DNA of 64,000 bases from assembly GCA_017311185.1 (NCBI GenBank), contig JAESUZ010000425.1:434001-498000 (forward strand), written 5' to 3'. Each line of letters opens with the position of its first letter. The first letter of the stretch is position 1. Position numbers and translations under genes: made by a program. The notes under the pieces were generated by a model. It was not told the origin of the DNA, did not search any database, and worked only from the letters and a program-made list of their open reading frames with translations. Origin of the DNA: Proteles cristata cristata. Taxonomy: Eukaryota; Chordata; Mammalia; Carnivora; Hyaenidae. Below, in pieces: positions 24,900 through 51,130 of this stretch.

Positions 24900-26085
24900 T
24901 CACAGCAACTGAATGTTATGGCCCCTCAATTAATTCCCAGTCAGGAGACAGTTTAAAGAGGCAGAATCCCTTGAATAAAGGAGAAGCTGGGTCCCCTTGA
25001 GGAAGGACCCAGTACACTGCCAAAAATGTATACAATGAACCTTTCTCTCACCCTTCCCCAGAGGGACCTGTGGCCTTTTACCAGGATGATTGTTCATTGG
25101 GGAAAAGGAAATAGTCAGCTCTTTGGGGCACTGCTAGACATGGTCTCTAAACTGAGGACCCAACTGTCACAGTGGCCCACCAATCAGAGGAGGTGCTTAT
25201 GGAGCTCAAGTGGTCAATGGAGTTCAGCTCAGGTCCGTCTTACAGTGAGCCTAGTTGTGTGGGGGTGGGGGTGGAGGGGTGGGGGGGAGGCTGTCCCTGA
25301 ACCAATCCTATGGGTATTTCCTAGGTTCAGTATAATTGGAATAGTCGTACTCAACAGCTGGCAGAACCACATTGGTTTCCTGCCCTGTGGAGTAAGGGCT
25401 ACTACAGTGGGGAAGGCCAAGTGGAAGGTACTAGAACTGCCTCTACTTAGGAAAATAGTAAGCCAAAAGCCATACCACATTTTCCTGGAGGGACTGCAAA
25501 GATTAGTGCAGCATCAAGGACTTGAAGGACACAGGGACCTCAGAGAATGACAGTGGATTATCATAAGCTTAACCAGGTGGTGACTCCAATTGCAGCTGCT
25601 GTACCAGATGTGGTTTCCCTGCTTGAGCTGATTACTGCCTCCCATGGTACCCGGTATGAAGCTATCCCTCTGGCAAAATCTTTCTCCATACCTGTCAGCA
25701 AAGACCCACCGGAATCAGCTTGCTTTCAACTGGCAAAACCAGCAAGGCACCTTCACTGTCCTATCCCAGGAGTACATCAACTCACCAGCCCTGAGTCCTA
25801 ATTTCTTTCACAGCGACCTTGATGGCCTTTCCCTTTCACAAGACATCATCTGGCCTATTGCATCGATGACATTATACTGACTGGACCTAGTGAACAAGAA
25901 GTAGCAAGGACTCTAGACTTACTAGTAAGACATTTATGTGTAAGAACATGGGAAATAAATCAAACAAAAATTCAGGGGCCTTCTCCTCAGGGAAATATCT
26001 ATGGGTCCAGAGGTGAGTGGAGTATCAATCTACCTCTTCTAAGGTGAAGGATGAGTTGTTGGATCCCATCCCTCCTTCAACGCTG
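24900..26085 (+). pseudogene. Endogenous retrovirus pol remnant (ERV-L-like protease and reverse transcriptase)
   Basis: Three broken frames carry retroviral pol similarity in order. 25026-25550: a protease-like stretch in which the expected catalytic Asp-Thr-Gly reads Asp-Met-Val, then linker text (VGKAKWKVLELPL). 25547-25801: start of reverse transcriptase (VDYHKLNQVVTPIAAAVPD). 25644-25880 and the next frame: TFTVLSQEYINSPAL, then an active-site region reading CIDD where Y-x-D-D is expected. Frameshifts at about 25670 and 25850, plus loss of RNase H, integrase and LTRs, make it non-functional. Class III (ERV-L) is my best assignment from memory of the family. Confidence 0.75.
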
Positions 26086-26089
26086 CTCC

Positions 26090-26780
26090 TCCTTCTTCTC
26101 CCCATGGACCCAACTCCCAGAACTCCAGCCATACACACCGCTGCGACCCAAGGGCACACAGAGTGTAACTTACTGGAGACAATACATACTGATATACATC
26201 CCATGAAATCTGAGTTTGGTGACATTTCACTGAGGGAAGAGGAACGTGCAGTGTACTTAGAGCAGCACAGATTGGGATCTCACAGAGCTGGAATACGATG
26301 GAGTATTAACATGATATGTGATCCATGTAAATATGTCTTCAGATTGATGTTGAATAAACACACAGAGCGGCTTGGCATAGTAACTCTGCCTTCTACACTT
26401 CCCTCCTTGTCCACCAGGGGACAGCATAGCTACTCTGCAGCCTGGAGCCTGGGTGCGGGGTGGCTGCTGATCCCCCTTAGCAAGCCCACACCCCAGCAGG
26501 GTCTGACCCTCTCAAGCCTCACTCAATTACAGTCCTCTTCCTTGCTCTCCAGGATCCCACACTGAATTCCGTCAGCTCCTCCGGCCAGCCAGGTCTGCCC
26601 CCTGAGACCGATCCCTCTGTAGGCAGCTCATCCCTCCACACCCTCTGTCCTTGGAGGGGCTAAGCCTCAGTCACACTTATGGTCTCAGCCAAAAGATCAC
26701 TTTGTGATCTGGAGTGTTCCGTGTGACTGCCTCCCAACCAGCTGAGACCCCGTTACATGCTCCTGTCACACCCTTCATGG
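26090..26780. other. Unassigned sequence after the ERV remnant
   Basis: An open frame runs from 26017 to 26565, beginning in ERV sequence and continuing into text I cannot assign. No domain recognised. Confidence 0.4.
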
Positions 26781-26789
26781 ACATTTTCT

Positions 26790-26844
26790 CCATTTTATTT
26801 CATTTTATACGAGAGAGAGAGAAAGTGGGTAAGGGGCAGAGGGG

Positions 26845-26882
<38 letters not shown>

Positions 26883-27008
26883 ATCCCAAGCAGGCTTCAT
26901 GCTCAGCAGTGAGCCGACAAGAGGCTCAATCTCGCCTCAGAGAGATCATGACCTGAGCTGAAATCAAGAGTCAGACACTAAACCAACTGAATGACCCAGG
27001 CACCCCCC
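26790..27008 (-). repeat. CAN-SINE with expanded GA tract
   Basis: Antisense and diverged; the GA-rich part (26840-26880) is lengthened. Ends in a run of C. Confidence 0.82.
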
Positions 27009-28500
27009 CCCTTCTTTCCATTTTAACTGAGCCCTCAAAGCCATGATTTTCTGAGTGCCTGTGGCACTCTTACAGGGTCCATGTCTGTCCCGTTCTCTAT
27101 GAAGTCCCAGCACCCAGCTCAGTGCCTGACACATAAATACTCATTATATGCATGAGGGAGATCACACAATGGAAGCATGTCACCCCGATATGTAGTTTCT
27201 GGAGTCGGAGCCTCTTCTCTGTAGACCCAGTGGCACTGGCATCAGCGTGGGAGAGGCCAGCTAGTGCCCCAGGCTGTCGCTTTAAGGCTATTGGGCCTTT
27301 ATCCCTCCTAGATTCAGGAGGGAGGACAGAGGCCTCCAACGTGAGGGGTTGGACACCCATTCATTCCCAGAACGCTGACGCCCACCCCCCATCTCTACCT
27401 TGTGAACAACCTCTCCCCAGAGGGCTGACTGGGCAGCCTGTGTGCTTCCTCTTCTCTCAGAGATCTGACCTGGCACCAATTCTGGATAAGACCCCAGGTG
27501 GACTTACCACCACGGGAGTTCAGAGCCCGACCCTGACCTTGTGAGAAATCAGGAATGACTTCTCATCTTGAAGGCCTCTGGGACATGGAGACGGACACCT
27601 GCTGCGGCTCCCTGAAGATTTCTCACCGGCCCAAGGAGTTCAGGGGAATGAGGGGAACTTCCTGTGCAGGATGGGACAGGACAACCCAGGATCTACATTT
27701 GTTTCCATCTCAGAGGGGCTGAGGGTCTCCTCTCCTCTAACAGGAAGCCCTGAGATCCCTCAGCCCAGGTGGGGTCCCTGGGGAGGCCCAGAGCAAAGTC
27801 AGGGACACGGACGACATGGATGCAGTCCCCACCTTGCTGTGATGAGGAAACAGGGCATTGTGGTGTCCAGCTGAACCTCTCCCCCAGGCCAGTGCCTCTT
27901 GCAAATTCTCAAGAGGCCTCTGCTAGGTCGTTCCTTACATCCTGAGGAGAGAGAGCTCCTCCTGGGGACCACATCCCTCTGGGTTGACAATTCTCCCGAC
28001 TCAGGATCAGGAACCTTCTGGACACTGCCTGTCCTCTCCCTGGGCTCACCCTGCCCTGGAATGGAGTCAGGCAGCCTTGGACCCAAAGGGACTCAGACCC
28101 AGGCTGTCCAGGGGTCAGGCCCTCATATCCTTTGGAACCTGCTCAGCATCCCTGGTGCAGCCCCAGCATCACCTCCAGGGGGCGACATAGGGACATGCAG
28201 GCAACACACAGGGACTTAAAATGGGAAGCTGGCTTTGTTTGGCCAAGGAGGGAGAGGAGCCTGATTTCCATCCCTTTCTCCACCAGACCCTTCTGAGTCC
28301 TCCCACATGGCTGTTCTGTCCTGCCTGCTCCTTCTAGGGACCTTGGAGCACCCTGATCTGTCAGGGGTCCCTGTGCAGCCCTCACTCCTCGCCTGGCACC
28401 ACCCACAGGGGAGGCAGGGTGACCACAGGAAAGTCCACCAGGCAGAGGACACGGCTGCCCAGGATGCTCAGGAGCGCACGGTCAGCCTCTCGGACACAGT

Positions 28501-29558
28501 GCAGCCAGCAGACTCATAGAGGGAGGGTCTCCCTACAACCTTCCCTGCAGGATCAGGGAACCTCCAGCCACCCGACCTCCCACCACCTCTTCCCTTCCCA
28601 GGACACACAGGAAACCACCTTCGCACCCTGAACCTGAGCACCTGAGACGCTTACTCCTGGGTCTCTGTCCCTGGAAAGAAAGGCGGGGCTGGTGACACCC
28701 AGGGATGGAGACTGGGTCCCTCACCAGTCATCACCCGGCTTGGTCCCTTCCCACCCTCAGAGTCACCTCTGTGACCTGCCGCCAGGGGTAAATCCAGCCT
28801 CCCCAGAGCACTTGAGAACACTGGGGAGCCGGTGCCCTGCTGGCCTTCTCTGTTACAGACGGAGAGAAGCCCCTGGATTTGGGGACCCGGGGGCTCTGTG
28901 CATGGGGCTGACAGACTCAAGGCCAGGACACGGCAGAGGCCAAGTCGGAGTAGGGACGAGGCTCGTCCTCTAAGGGAACCGGGTCCCCATCAGCCTTGCT
29001 GTTCAGAGTGTGCTCCCCGCCCAGGACAACCAGGATCAGCTGAGAGCTTGTTAGAGGCCGATCTCAGGTCCACACCACACCTGCTGGGTCAGAATCTGCG
29101 TTTTACAGGATCTGCTGACCCCCTGTGGGTACAGGAGGGAGAGGCGGCCCCACCCCCACATCATGGGGTCTCAGCCTGGCTGGCCATCTGCTGAAGCAGC
29201 ATGTCCAGGGGTCACCTGGGCTTTCCAACGCTTAGAAAGTTCCACAGGTGATCCCGATGCCCAGTGGGGGTAACGTCTCTGTGACAAGAGCCTGAGGTAG
29301 CCCCCCAGCCTCCTGCTCTGAAGAGAAGAGCCACGTGGGGAGGAGAGAGGGCAGCAGGGAGTGCTGACTGTGCACCTTGACCCTGAGCGTGGGGAGCGCC
29401 CGGGACTCCAGTGCCACAGGCTGGTGCTTGTCCACACGGGGGCGCAGCGCTCGCACGTGGTGGGAAATCCCCCTGAGGCGGGAGAGGCCTCAGCACTTCC
29501 CAGGGAAGCAAAACGTAGAAGATACGAAAGGGGAAGAAGTGAAGGAGGAGTGAAGGAA
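28501..29558 (+). other. GC-rich 5' flank of CEACAM1
   Basis: Many overlapping open frames on both strands, as expected of GC-rich non-coding DNA (for example 29171-29647 -, 29361-29822 +). None shows a known domain. No young transposon is present in this kilobase. Confidence 0.55.
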
Positions 29559-29754
29559 GGGGAGGGGTGGGGAGGGACCTGGCAGAGACCCCGCCCAGGC
29601 CCACATGACCTGGCCGAGTGCTCCTGCCCCCAGAGGCGGCTCAGCACAGAGGGAAGAAGGACAGCAGAGCTGACTCTTCCGGACAGCAGTGCCCCTGAGC
29701 ATTTCTGGAGCAGACGCTCTCCTCACAGGAGGGACAGAGCAGGCAGCAGGCACC
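29559..29754 (+). promoter_or_regulatory. CEACAM1: Probable CEACAM1 proximal promoter and 5' UTR
   Basis: No TATA box is seen. A G-rich run (about 29559-29576), a GC box CCCCGCCC (29589-29596) and an E-box CACATG (29602-29607) precede the start codon by about 150-195 bp. CEACAM promoters are known to be TATA-less, with Sp1- and USF-type sites. A purine-rich GAAA-containing stretch near 29510-29545 could be an ETS or interferon-response site, but that is only suggestive. The transcription start cannot be placed. Confidence 0.5.
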
Positions 29755-45017
<15,263 letters not shown>

Positions 45018-46805
45018 TGCATCTGGTCCTGCTCTCTGTGCTGCTGATTTCTTCCAAGCTTATCATCCCCCTCACTATGAGACCCTTTTCCTCTCAGGGA
45101 AAAGGGGAAGAAGCCTCTTTCCCCACTGCACTCCCTAACCAGGCTGCCTGGTTACAGCCCCTCCCTTCCCAGTGTCAATAGACAAAAAGGTACATCCGGG
45201 ATTCCTAGGAAACCCAACCTTCCTAGTCACTGAAATTTGGCAAAGCAGACCCTGGGAGTTGCCAGAGCCTCCACCCTCCCACGTTTTCCTGACCTAACCC
45301 TGTTTTAAACTTATTTATTCAAGCCACAGTCATTCCTTCCCACCCCAACCTGTCCTATTGGAGTCTAACTTGAATTTGCCATAACCTTGTGAATTATGTC
45401 CTGATCCACTGAATGCATGTGCCAGAAAAGAAGAGAGAGAAGAAGTAAAAGCTTCTATCTTCCCAAAGCCCGGTGTGAACCCACCATACACGGGAAACAA
45501 ATATATAGCCAATGTTGAACTGGGAAATTCTCCACCTTTGTGTACTGTCAGAGTTGTCTACCAGGGCCTAAACACTGTGCTGCTTAACTAGAATGCTACA
45601 TAAGCCATTTGGCAAGCCTGTTTTTAGAGAACCCACTGGAAGCATTTAGGAAAATTATTCGCCAAGGTCCACAGGCGATTCCTAATGAAAATGCCCCCAA
45701 AATGGACATATGTTTCATAACTTAATGGGCTTTATTCAAGGAAATTATTCACAGACGGAGGGCTTACAGCTCAAGGAATATTCAGCTCTTAACAGAGACA
45801 ATCAGCTGGGAATTTGGGAAAAGAGTCAAGAGGAGCTACCCTTCAGAGATTATTTAAATAATTGTTAAAGAATGCACAATGTGGCATATTGGGTTTTTCC
45901 CCTTTTCTCTGAGACATTCTGCCATTTGAGTGAGTTTTTGCATCTGCTTTGCATCTGGGAAAGCGGCTATTTTTACTTACCTTATCTAAGCCAATCTGAC
46001 CGTCTTAGGGGAAAGAAGCCACCAAAACACCAGCAAGTCCCCTTGGTCAGGAGTTCCTCAAGGCATTTATGTCTGGGGCTCCAAATGGAAAAGGAGCAGC
46101 AGCAGTTTGCCTCTTTTGTGGCTAGAAATGAGTCTAATTCAGTTTCCCAGCATCTCAGGCCATACTTCAACCACCATTCCATTCCACGGGGGTCTCTGCT
46201 GTGTGCGGTGTCTGCCCTACTCACTTCCTCAAGAGACCCGGCCTCTGCTAAGGTGCGTTTGGCCCTTGACGAGTGGGGATGCCCTGAAAGGAACACACTT
46301 AAGCCCCTGTTGGCATTGTTTACACCCTGGAAAGCTGCACTTGTGCTGATGCTCAGACCGGGGCTGTGAGAGGTTAGGACAGGGGAGGGTGATATCTGAG
46401 CCCGAGGCTTCTTGAAAAGCCTCTGAAATGTTTTCTCCTATGGGTTCTGCAAGTCTGAGTCCCAGCGTGCAGAACAGAAAAGAAGAGCAGGAGGAGAAGC
46501 AATGCACTTCCCACCCAGCCTCCCTCTAAGCAGATGGGAGTCTCTTTGGGGCTGTTGGGAAAAGGCTTTTATTTTGTATTGATTACTTGATGTCATGCTG
46601 TGTCTAAGTAGCCTCTCAAAGAGGGCTAGTTGGGAATTCTCTGTACTCAGGTACCTCTTTCAAGGGTTTTCTAACCCCCATGTAGTCTGTATATACTTCC
46701 CCTCATCTATGCTACTCTGTTATTTAATTTTGCCTGGCTAGGGCCACTTCTGAATTATTTGTAAAATTTGCTCTATATTTATAATAAAAATCATAAATTA
46801 GACAC
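45018..46805 (+). other. CEACAM1: Probable CEACAM1 3' UTR with poly(A) signal
   Basis: No coding exon follows the stop. The first AATAAA I found downstream is at 46783-46788, which would give a 3' UTR of about 1.8 kb, near the length in human CEACAM1 mRNA. It holds CT-rich and AT-rich stretches and no young SINE or L1. A low-complexity open frame at 45872-46369 has no recognisable domain. RNA reads would be needed to confirm the end. Confidence 0.4.
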
Positions 46806-47965
46806 AAACATACTGCCTCACAGTTGATAATTACTTGAGACAATATCTTCTTTACAGGTGGAAGAAAGAGAAATTCCTGAACTCAGAGTCAGAGCAAGCC
46901 CAAGTCTATAGATATTTGATCTAGTGATCAGAAAATTAGCTCAAGTTATTTGCATGCCTGCTAACAAAGAGAGTTTATCTAGAAAAACAGGCCATAGCTT
47001 CAACCTCCCTAGAGGAAACTGTCTATTTTCTTCTGGGTAAGAAGATGATTTCAGGAGTCAAAGATCTGCGGGGCTCTTTATTAGAGACAAGTAACACTTC
47101 CTGCACAGGTGTCTCCTGTGAATCAGAAGCAGCTGAATACAGCTTTCACTCAGAGCCTCCACAGGCCCAGGAACCCAGATACCTCCAGAGTCCCTAGCTC
47201 TTTCTTTCGGGCCCCTTGGGTGGTCAGAAATCTCCTAATCTGAATACCTTTCATATACTAATCCCACTGAGTGTCAGCCTATTATCTGTCTCATTTCCTT
47301 GCATTCCTCTTTCCTCGTCATCTGGTTTCTCCTGGCCCCTCTGCACCCGAGACCGACCTCGAGAGGCAGCATGAAGTCGGTGTCCATTCTTGGCCAGCTT
47401 TTCACCGTCCTCATGTTGTTCACTTCTGCAACGTCTAAGACATCACAGACAACTCTTCCTCCTGGGCGTTCTCCTCCTCCCACCCCCCACCTGTGTGTTG
47501 CACCCCCACACCAGATCTAGTAGCAGGACGCTGACTGTCCACCTCCACACCACCCTCTTTCATAGCCTCAAGGACCTCTCGAAAGATGGCTCCTGCATCT
47601 GTCTCTCTAGCCCCTACTGTTTCCCAGAACTCATGACACTCACATCCAAACACCTGAAATTCCTTCTCATTTAAACCAGGTCTCCCCCACCCAACCCCAC
47701 AGCTCACTCACTTCTCTCCATGCCACTCCTATTTCCTCAGACCTTACTCTTTTATTTCCCAGATTCTGTAGATCATCAAAATCTGATGATTCTTTAACAC
47801 CTCTCTGTACCTTGTTCTCTCCATTCCCATGACCCTAAACAACCCAGGCCCTCGACAACCCTGTGCAAATACAGCCTGACTTCTTGTCTCCAGTCTCTCT
47901 ACTGAAGTCTTCTTTGCTCGCTATTGCCTCATGACTTTCCTAAAAACTGGTTTGCTCTCCTGCTC
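46806..47965. other. Intergenic sequence; one signal-peptide-like open frame
   Basis: The frame at 47299-47520 contains MKSVSILGQLFTVLMLFTSA (Met at about 47371), which resembles a signal peptide, but the following residues are Pro-rich and low-complexity, no convincing splice donor follows, and I do not recognise a gene. Probably chance. Confidence 0.35.
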
Positions 47966-47980
47966 AAGAATCTACAGTGG

Positions 47981-48024
47981 TTATGGAAACCAACTTGACA
48001 ATGAACTATTTGTAGAAAAAAAAA
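47981..48024 (+). mobile_element. 44-bp LINE-1 insertion (extreme 5' truncation)
   Basis: Only the last bases of an L1 3' UTR (TTATGGAAACCAACTTGACA) plus a poly(A) tail, between perfect 15-bp duplications AAGAATCTACAGTGG at 47966-47980 and 48025-48039. Confidence 0.9.
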
Positions 48025-48039
48025 AAGAATCTACAGTGG

Positions 48040-48679
48040 TCTACCCTGGCCTATCAGATAAGTTCGAATTTCTTTCTCTTTACTAATATTTTTTACTTTC
48101 TTTACTACAACTCTAGTATAACCCCTCCATTCCAATTAGATCTGTCTCCTTATCTGATCCCACTACTCAACTCCATATATACATATCATTCTTAGTCCCA
48201 ATGATATGCCTAAAAACAAACACCAAACAGGGCAATGTTCTGTCTCGTCTCACAGGGGAGTTACCCACACTGGTCATCACAACTCTGAGCCGGGGAAGAT
48301 GGAGACCTTGATACTCAAGATACAATTTGTCTGTGACTGCGATCTTTTCTGATGACCAATTCTTGTGTTCATGAAATGCAGATTGAGCACCTGCTATGCT
48401 ATACTCCATGAAAGACGCAGAAATGAGAAAGGCAAGGACCCTACGCCTGGGAACATAAAGCCTAAGATAGGAGATAAGCCATAAAAAAGTATTATAACAT
48501 AAAAATAAAAAGGAATAAATGCCACAAGAGAAAACAGAAAGAAATCCAATGGAAAATGTGGTTGTAATTAGAATGACTGGGAAATTTTAAAAAACAATTG
48601 GTATTTAGGCCCCACCCACAGATTCTGATTTCATTATCATTGGAACCCTGGCTCTAGTAATTGTTTAAAGCATCCCAAA
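48040..48679. other. Intergenic, nothing recognised
   Basis: AT-rich sequence with a possible L2-like segment at its left edge; the 48167-48409 (-) frame has no domain. Confidence 0.4.
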
Positions 48680-48877
48680 TATTTTTTTAATGTGTATTTA
48701 TTTATTTTGAGAGAGAGAATAAGCAGGGGAGGGGCAGAGAGAGTGAGAGAATCCCAAGCAGGCTCTACACTGTCAGCACAGAGCCTGACACAGAGCTTGA
48801 TCTCACGAACCACGAGATCATGACCTAAGCTGAATTCAAAAGTTGGATGCTTAACCGACTGAGCCACCTAGGTGCCC
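48680..48877 (-). repeat. CAN-SINE
   Basis: Antisense, older type, ending GCCACCTAGGTGCCCC. Confidence 0.87.
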
Positions 48878-49239
48878 CAAAAGCTCTCCTGATACTTTTA
48901 ATGTGTAGCCAGGATAAAGAACCTCTGTTATCACAGGTAGGACTTGAGCCTGAAAGCAGTGGTTTTTAGCTAGGAATATGAACCAGAATTATCTGGGGAA
49001 CTTTTCCAACATACATATTAAGCCCATAAACTATCCCTGAGAAAGCTGGTACAGTGTATCTGCAGTGGGACCTGGGCTATTTGGAAAAACTCCCAGGTGA
49101 TTCTCATGTATATTCCATGTTAGGAAACTTTGACATAAAACATAGGTAAAACTGAAAAACTAGGGAGTTGGGAGAGTATTCCATGTGATGGGCATAAAAT
49201 GAATAATCTATTCTGCAAGGCACAGAGAAGTATTAAAAA

Positions 49240-50445
49240 AAAAAAAACTATCAGCAAATAGCTAAGCCTTAAAAGACTCCTGATGCCAACTGTTGCATGG
49301 ATGGGAAAAAACTGGTATTATTCTTCACGCTGCTGGTGAAAATATAAAATGATGCAACCACTCAGGAAAAGAGACTGGCATTTCCTTATAAAGTTAAATA
49401 TACTCATATAGTCCAGGAATCCCACTTCTAGGTATCTACCCAAGAGAAATGAAAATAGATGTCCATACATAGAGTTATACACAATTGTTTATAACAGCAT
49501 TATTCAGAATTGCCAAAAAAGTGGAAACAACACAAATATCCCTCAGTATGTGAATGAATAAACAGATTGTGGTATATCCATATGAGGGAATACTAATCAT
49601 CAATAGAAAGGGTACAAACTACTGCTAAAATGAGATAGATGAATCTCCAAAACATTATGTTATGCAAAAGAAGCTAGACACAAAGGAACATATATTACAT
49701 GAAGCCATTTATTTTATTTTTATTTTTTTTTACAAATAGTTTATTGTCAAATTAGTTTCCACATAACACCCAGTGCTCATCCCCACAAGTGCCCTCCTCC
49801 ATGCCCACCCCTCCTCCCCCCAACATCCACCAGTCCTCAGTTTTTGTCAGCATTCAAGAGTCTCTCATGGTTTGCCTCTCTCCCTTTCCCCCACCATTTC
49901 CGCCCTTCTTCTCCCCCTTGGTCCTCTGTTAAGTTCCTCCTAATCCTCCTATACGTGCACACATATGATATTTGTCCTTCTCTGCCTGACTTATTTCGCT
50001 CAGCATAACACCCTCAAGGTCCATCCATGTTGCTACACATGGCCAGATTTCATTGTTTCTCATTGCCATGGAGTAGTCCATGGTATAGATAAACCACATC
50101 TTCTTGATCCATTCATCTGTTGATGGACACTTAGGCTCTTTCCAGGTTTTAGCTATTGTGGAGAGTGCTGCTATGAACATTGGGGTACATGTGCTCCTAT
50201 GCATCAACATTTCTGTATCCCTTGGGTTACATGAAGCCATTTAAATGAAGCTCAAGAACAGGCGATAATAATGATGTTAGAATTCACCATAGGGGATGGA
50301 ATTAACTGCAAAAGTGCGCAAGGGAGCTTCTGGGATGGCAGATACATTCAACATATCAATTCAGGTGGTGATTACATAGATGCGTATATTGACGAAAAAT
50401 CAAGTTGTACACTTAAGATCTGTATGCATTTCAACCTATTTCATT
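49240..50445 (+). mobile_element. Old LINE-1 3' region, split by a young antisense L1
   Basis: Sense L1 text before (CAGGAATCCCACTTCTAGGT, TGGAAACAACACAAATATCC) and after (GTACACTTAAGATCTGTATG) the insertion at 49712-50226. Confidence 0.8.
49712..50226 (-). mobile_element. Young LINE-1 3' end (515 bp)
   Basis: Antisense, 5'-truncated, poly(A) on the left. Perfect 17-bp duplication TTACATGAAGCCATTTA at 49695-49711 and 50227-50243. The minus-strand frame at 49929-50240 encodes the ORF2 C-terminal end without a stop, its first residues coming from the flank. Nearly identical to 51152-51646. Confidence 0.94.
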
Positions 50446-51111
50446 TTATCTCAAATCTTTTAAGTGAAAGAGCAGCCAATTCTATCCATCAGGTGCAGAA
50501 CCTACCACTCACTGTACCATGTGAACTCTGTTCATGCTCTTGAGGAGCTCCTTCAGGATCCCTGTACTGAAGAAATAGCAAAAAAGCCAAACATGGTCCA
50601 TCCAAACTCAAAGTGAGATAACAAGAGGCTAAGAACAAAAAACAGACAAGAACGTCTGACCCATTTCCTTCTGTAGCCTGTGAATGTCTGAGTCACAGGT
50701 ACACTCATTGTCCTCACACCTTTAGTAACGTTCACAAGCACTGGTAGCAGGAAGCATGAGTTAGCCCCCAACTAAGGGGACCAGAAGCCAAAAGCCATCC
50801 CAAGAAACCAAACAACTATGGCAGTAAGGTTACACAAATTCTACTAGGACATTTTATAGATTTTTGATGAGTCATTCATTCAGTAAACATTTATTGAGGA
50901 TTTACTATATGTCAAGCATGAAGCCAGGTGTTAATGAGAACATGGAGATTAAAAACTAAAGCCCTTATTTGAATTTTTATTCAAACAGCTCTGCTTCAAA
51001 AAAAAAAAAGTGGGGCGGGGGGGAGTAGGCAAAGGAAAAAATAAAGGAATGAAAAAGTTAGAAGGAAAGAAAAGGGAAGGGAGAGAGAAAATTAGGAGAT
51101 AATTATAGAAA
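50446..51111. other. Intergenic, mostly unassigned
   Basis: A short MIR/L2-like piece (CAGTAAACATTTATTGAGGA) at 50880-50950 and a purine-rich tract at 51000-51090; otherwise nothing recognised. Confidence 0.45.
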
Positions 51112-51130
51112 TTTGAACAGTGAATATTTT

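Larger units (their letters stand above)
19925..28500 (+). repeat. Segmental duplication, copy B, expanded by insertions
   Basis: Aligns in order and orientation with copy A (9.8-13.3 kb) in blocks at about 19.9-20.3, 21.65-22.2, 23.2-23.5 and 27.1-28.5 kb. The gaps are filled by an L1 (20.3-21.15 kb), a SINE (23.57-23.79 kb) and ERV-L-like sequence (24.9-26.1 kb). Its right end lies about 1.2 kb before CEACAM1 exon 1. Confidence 0.7.

Noticed and set aside
25026..25550. 174-residue frame as a cellular gene
   Set aside because: Its C-terminal part matches retroviral protease-to-RT linker text and the next frames continue into reverse transcriptase.
47299..47520. Small secreted protein (CXCL17, the expected neighbour)
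   Set aside because: The hydrophobic start resembles a signal peptide, but no CXCL17-like Cys pattern or splice donor follows.
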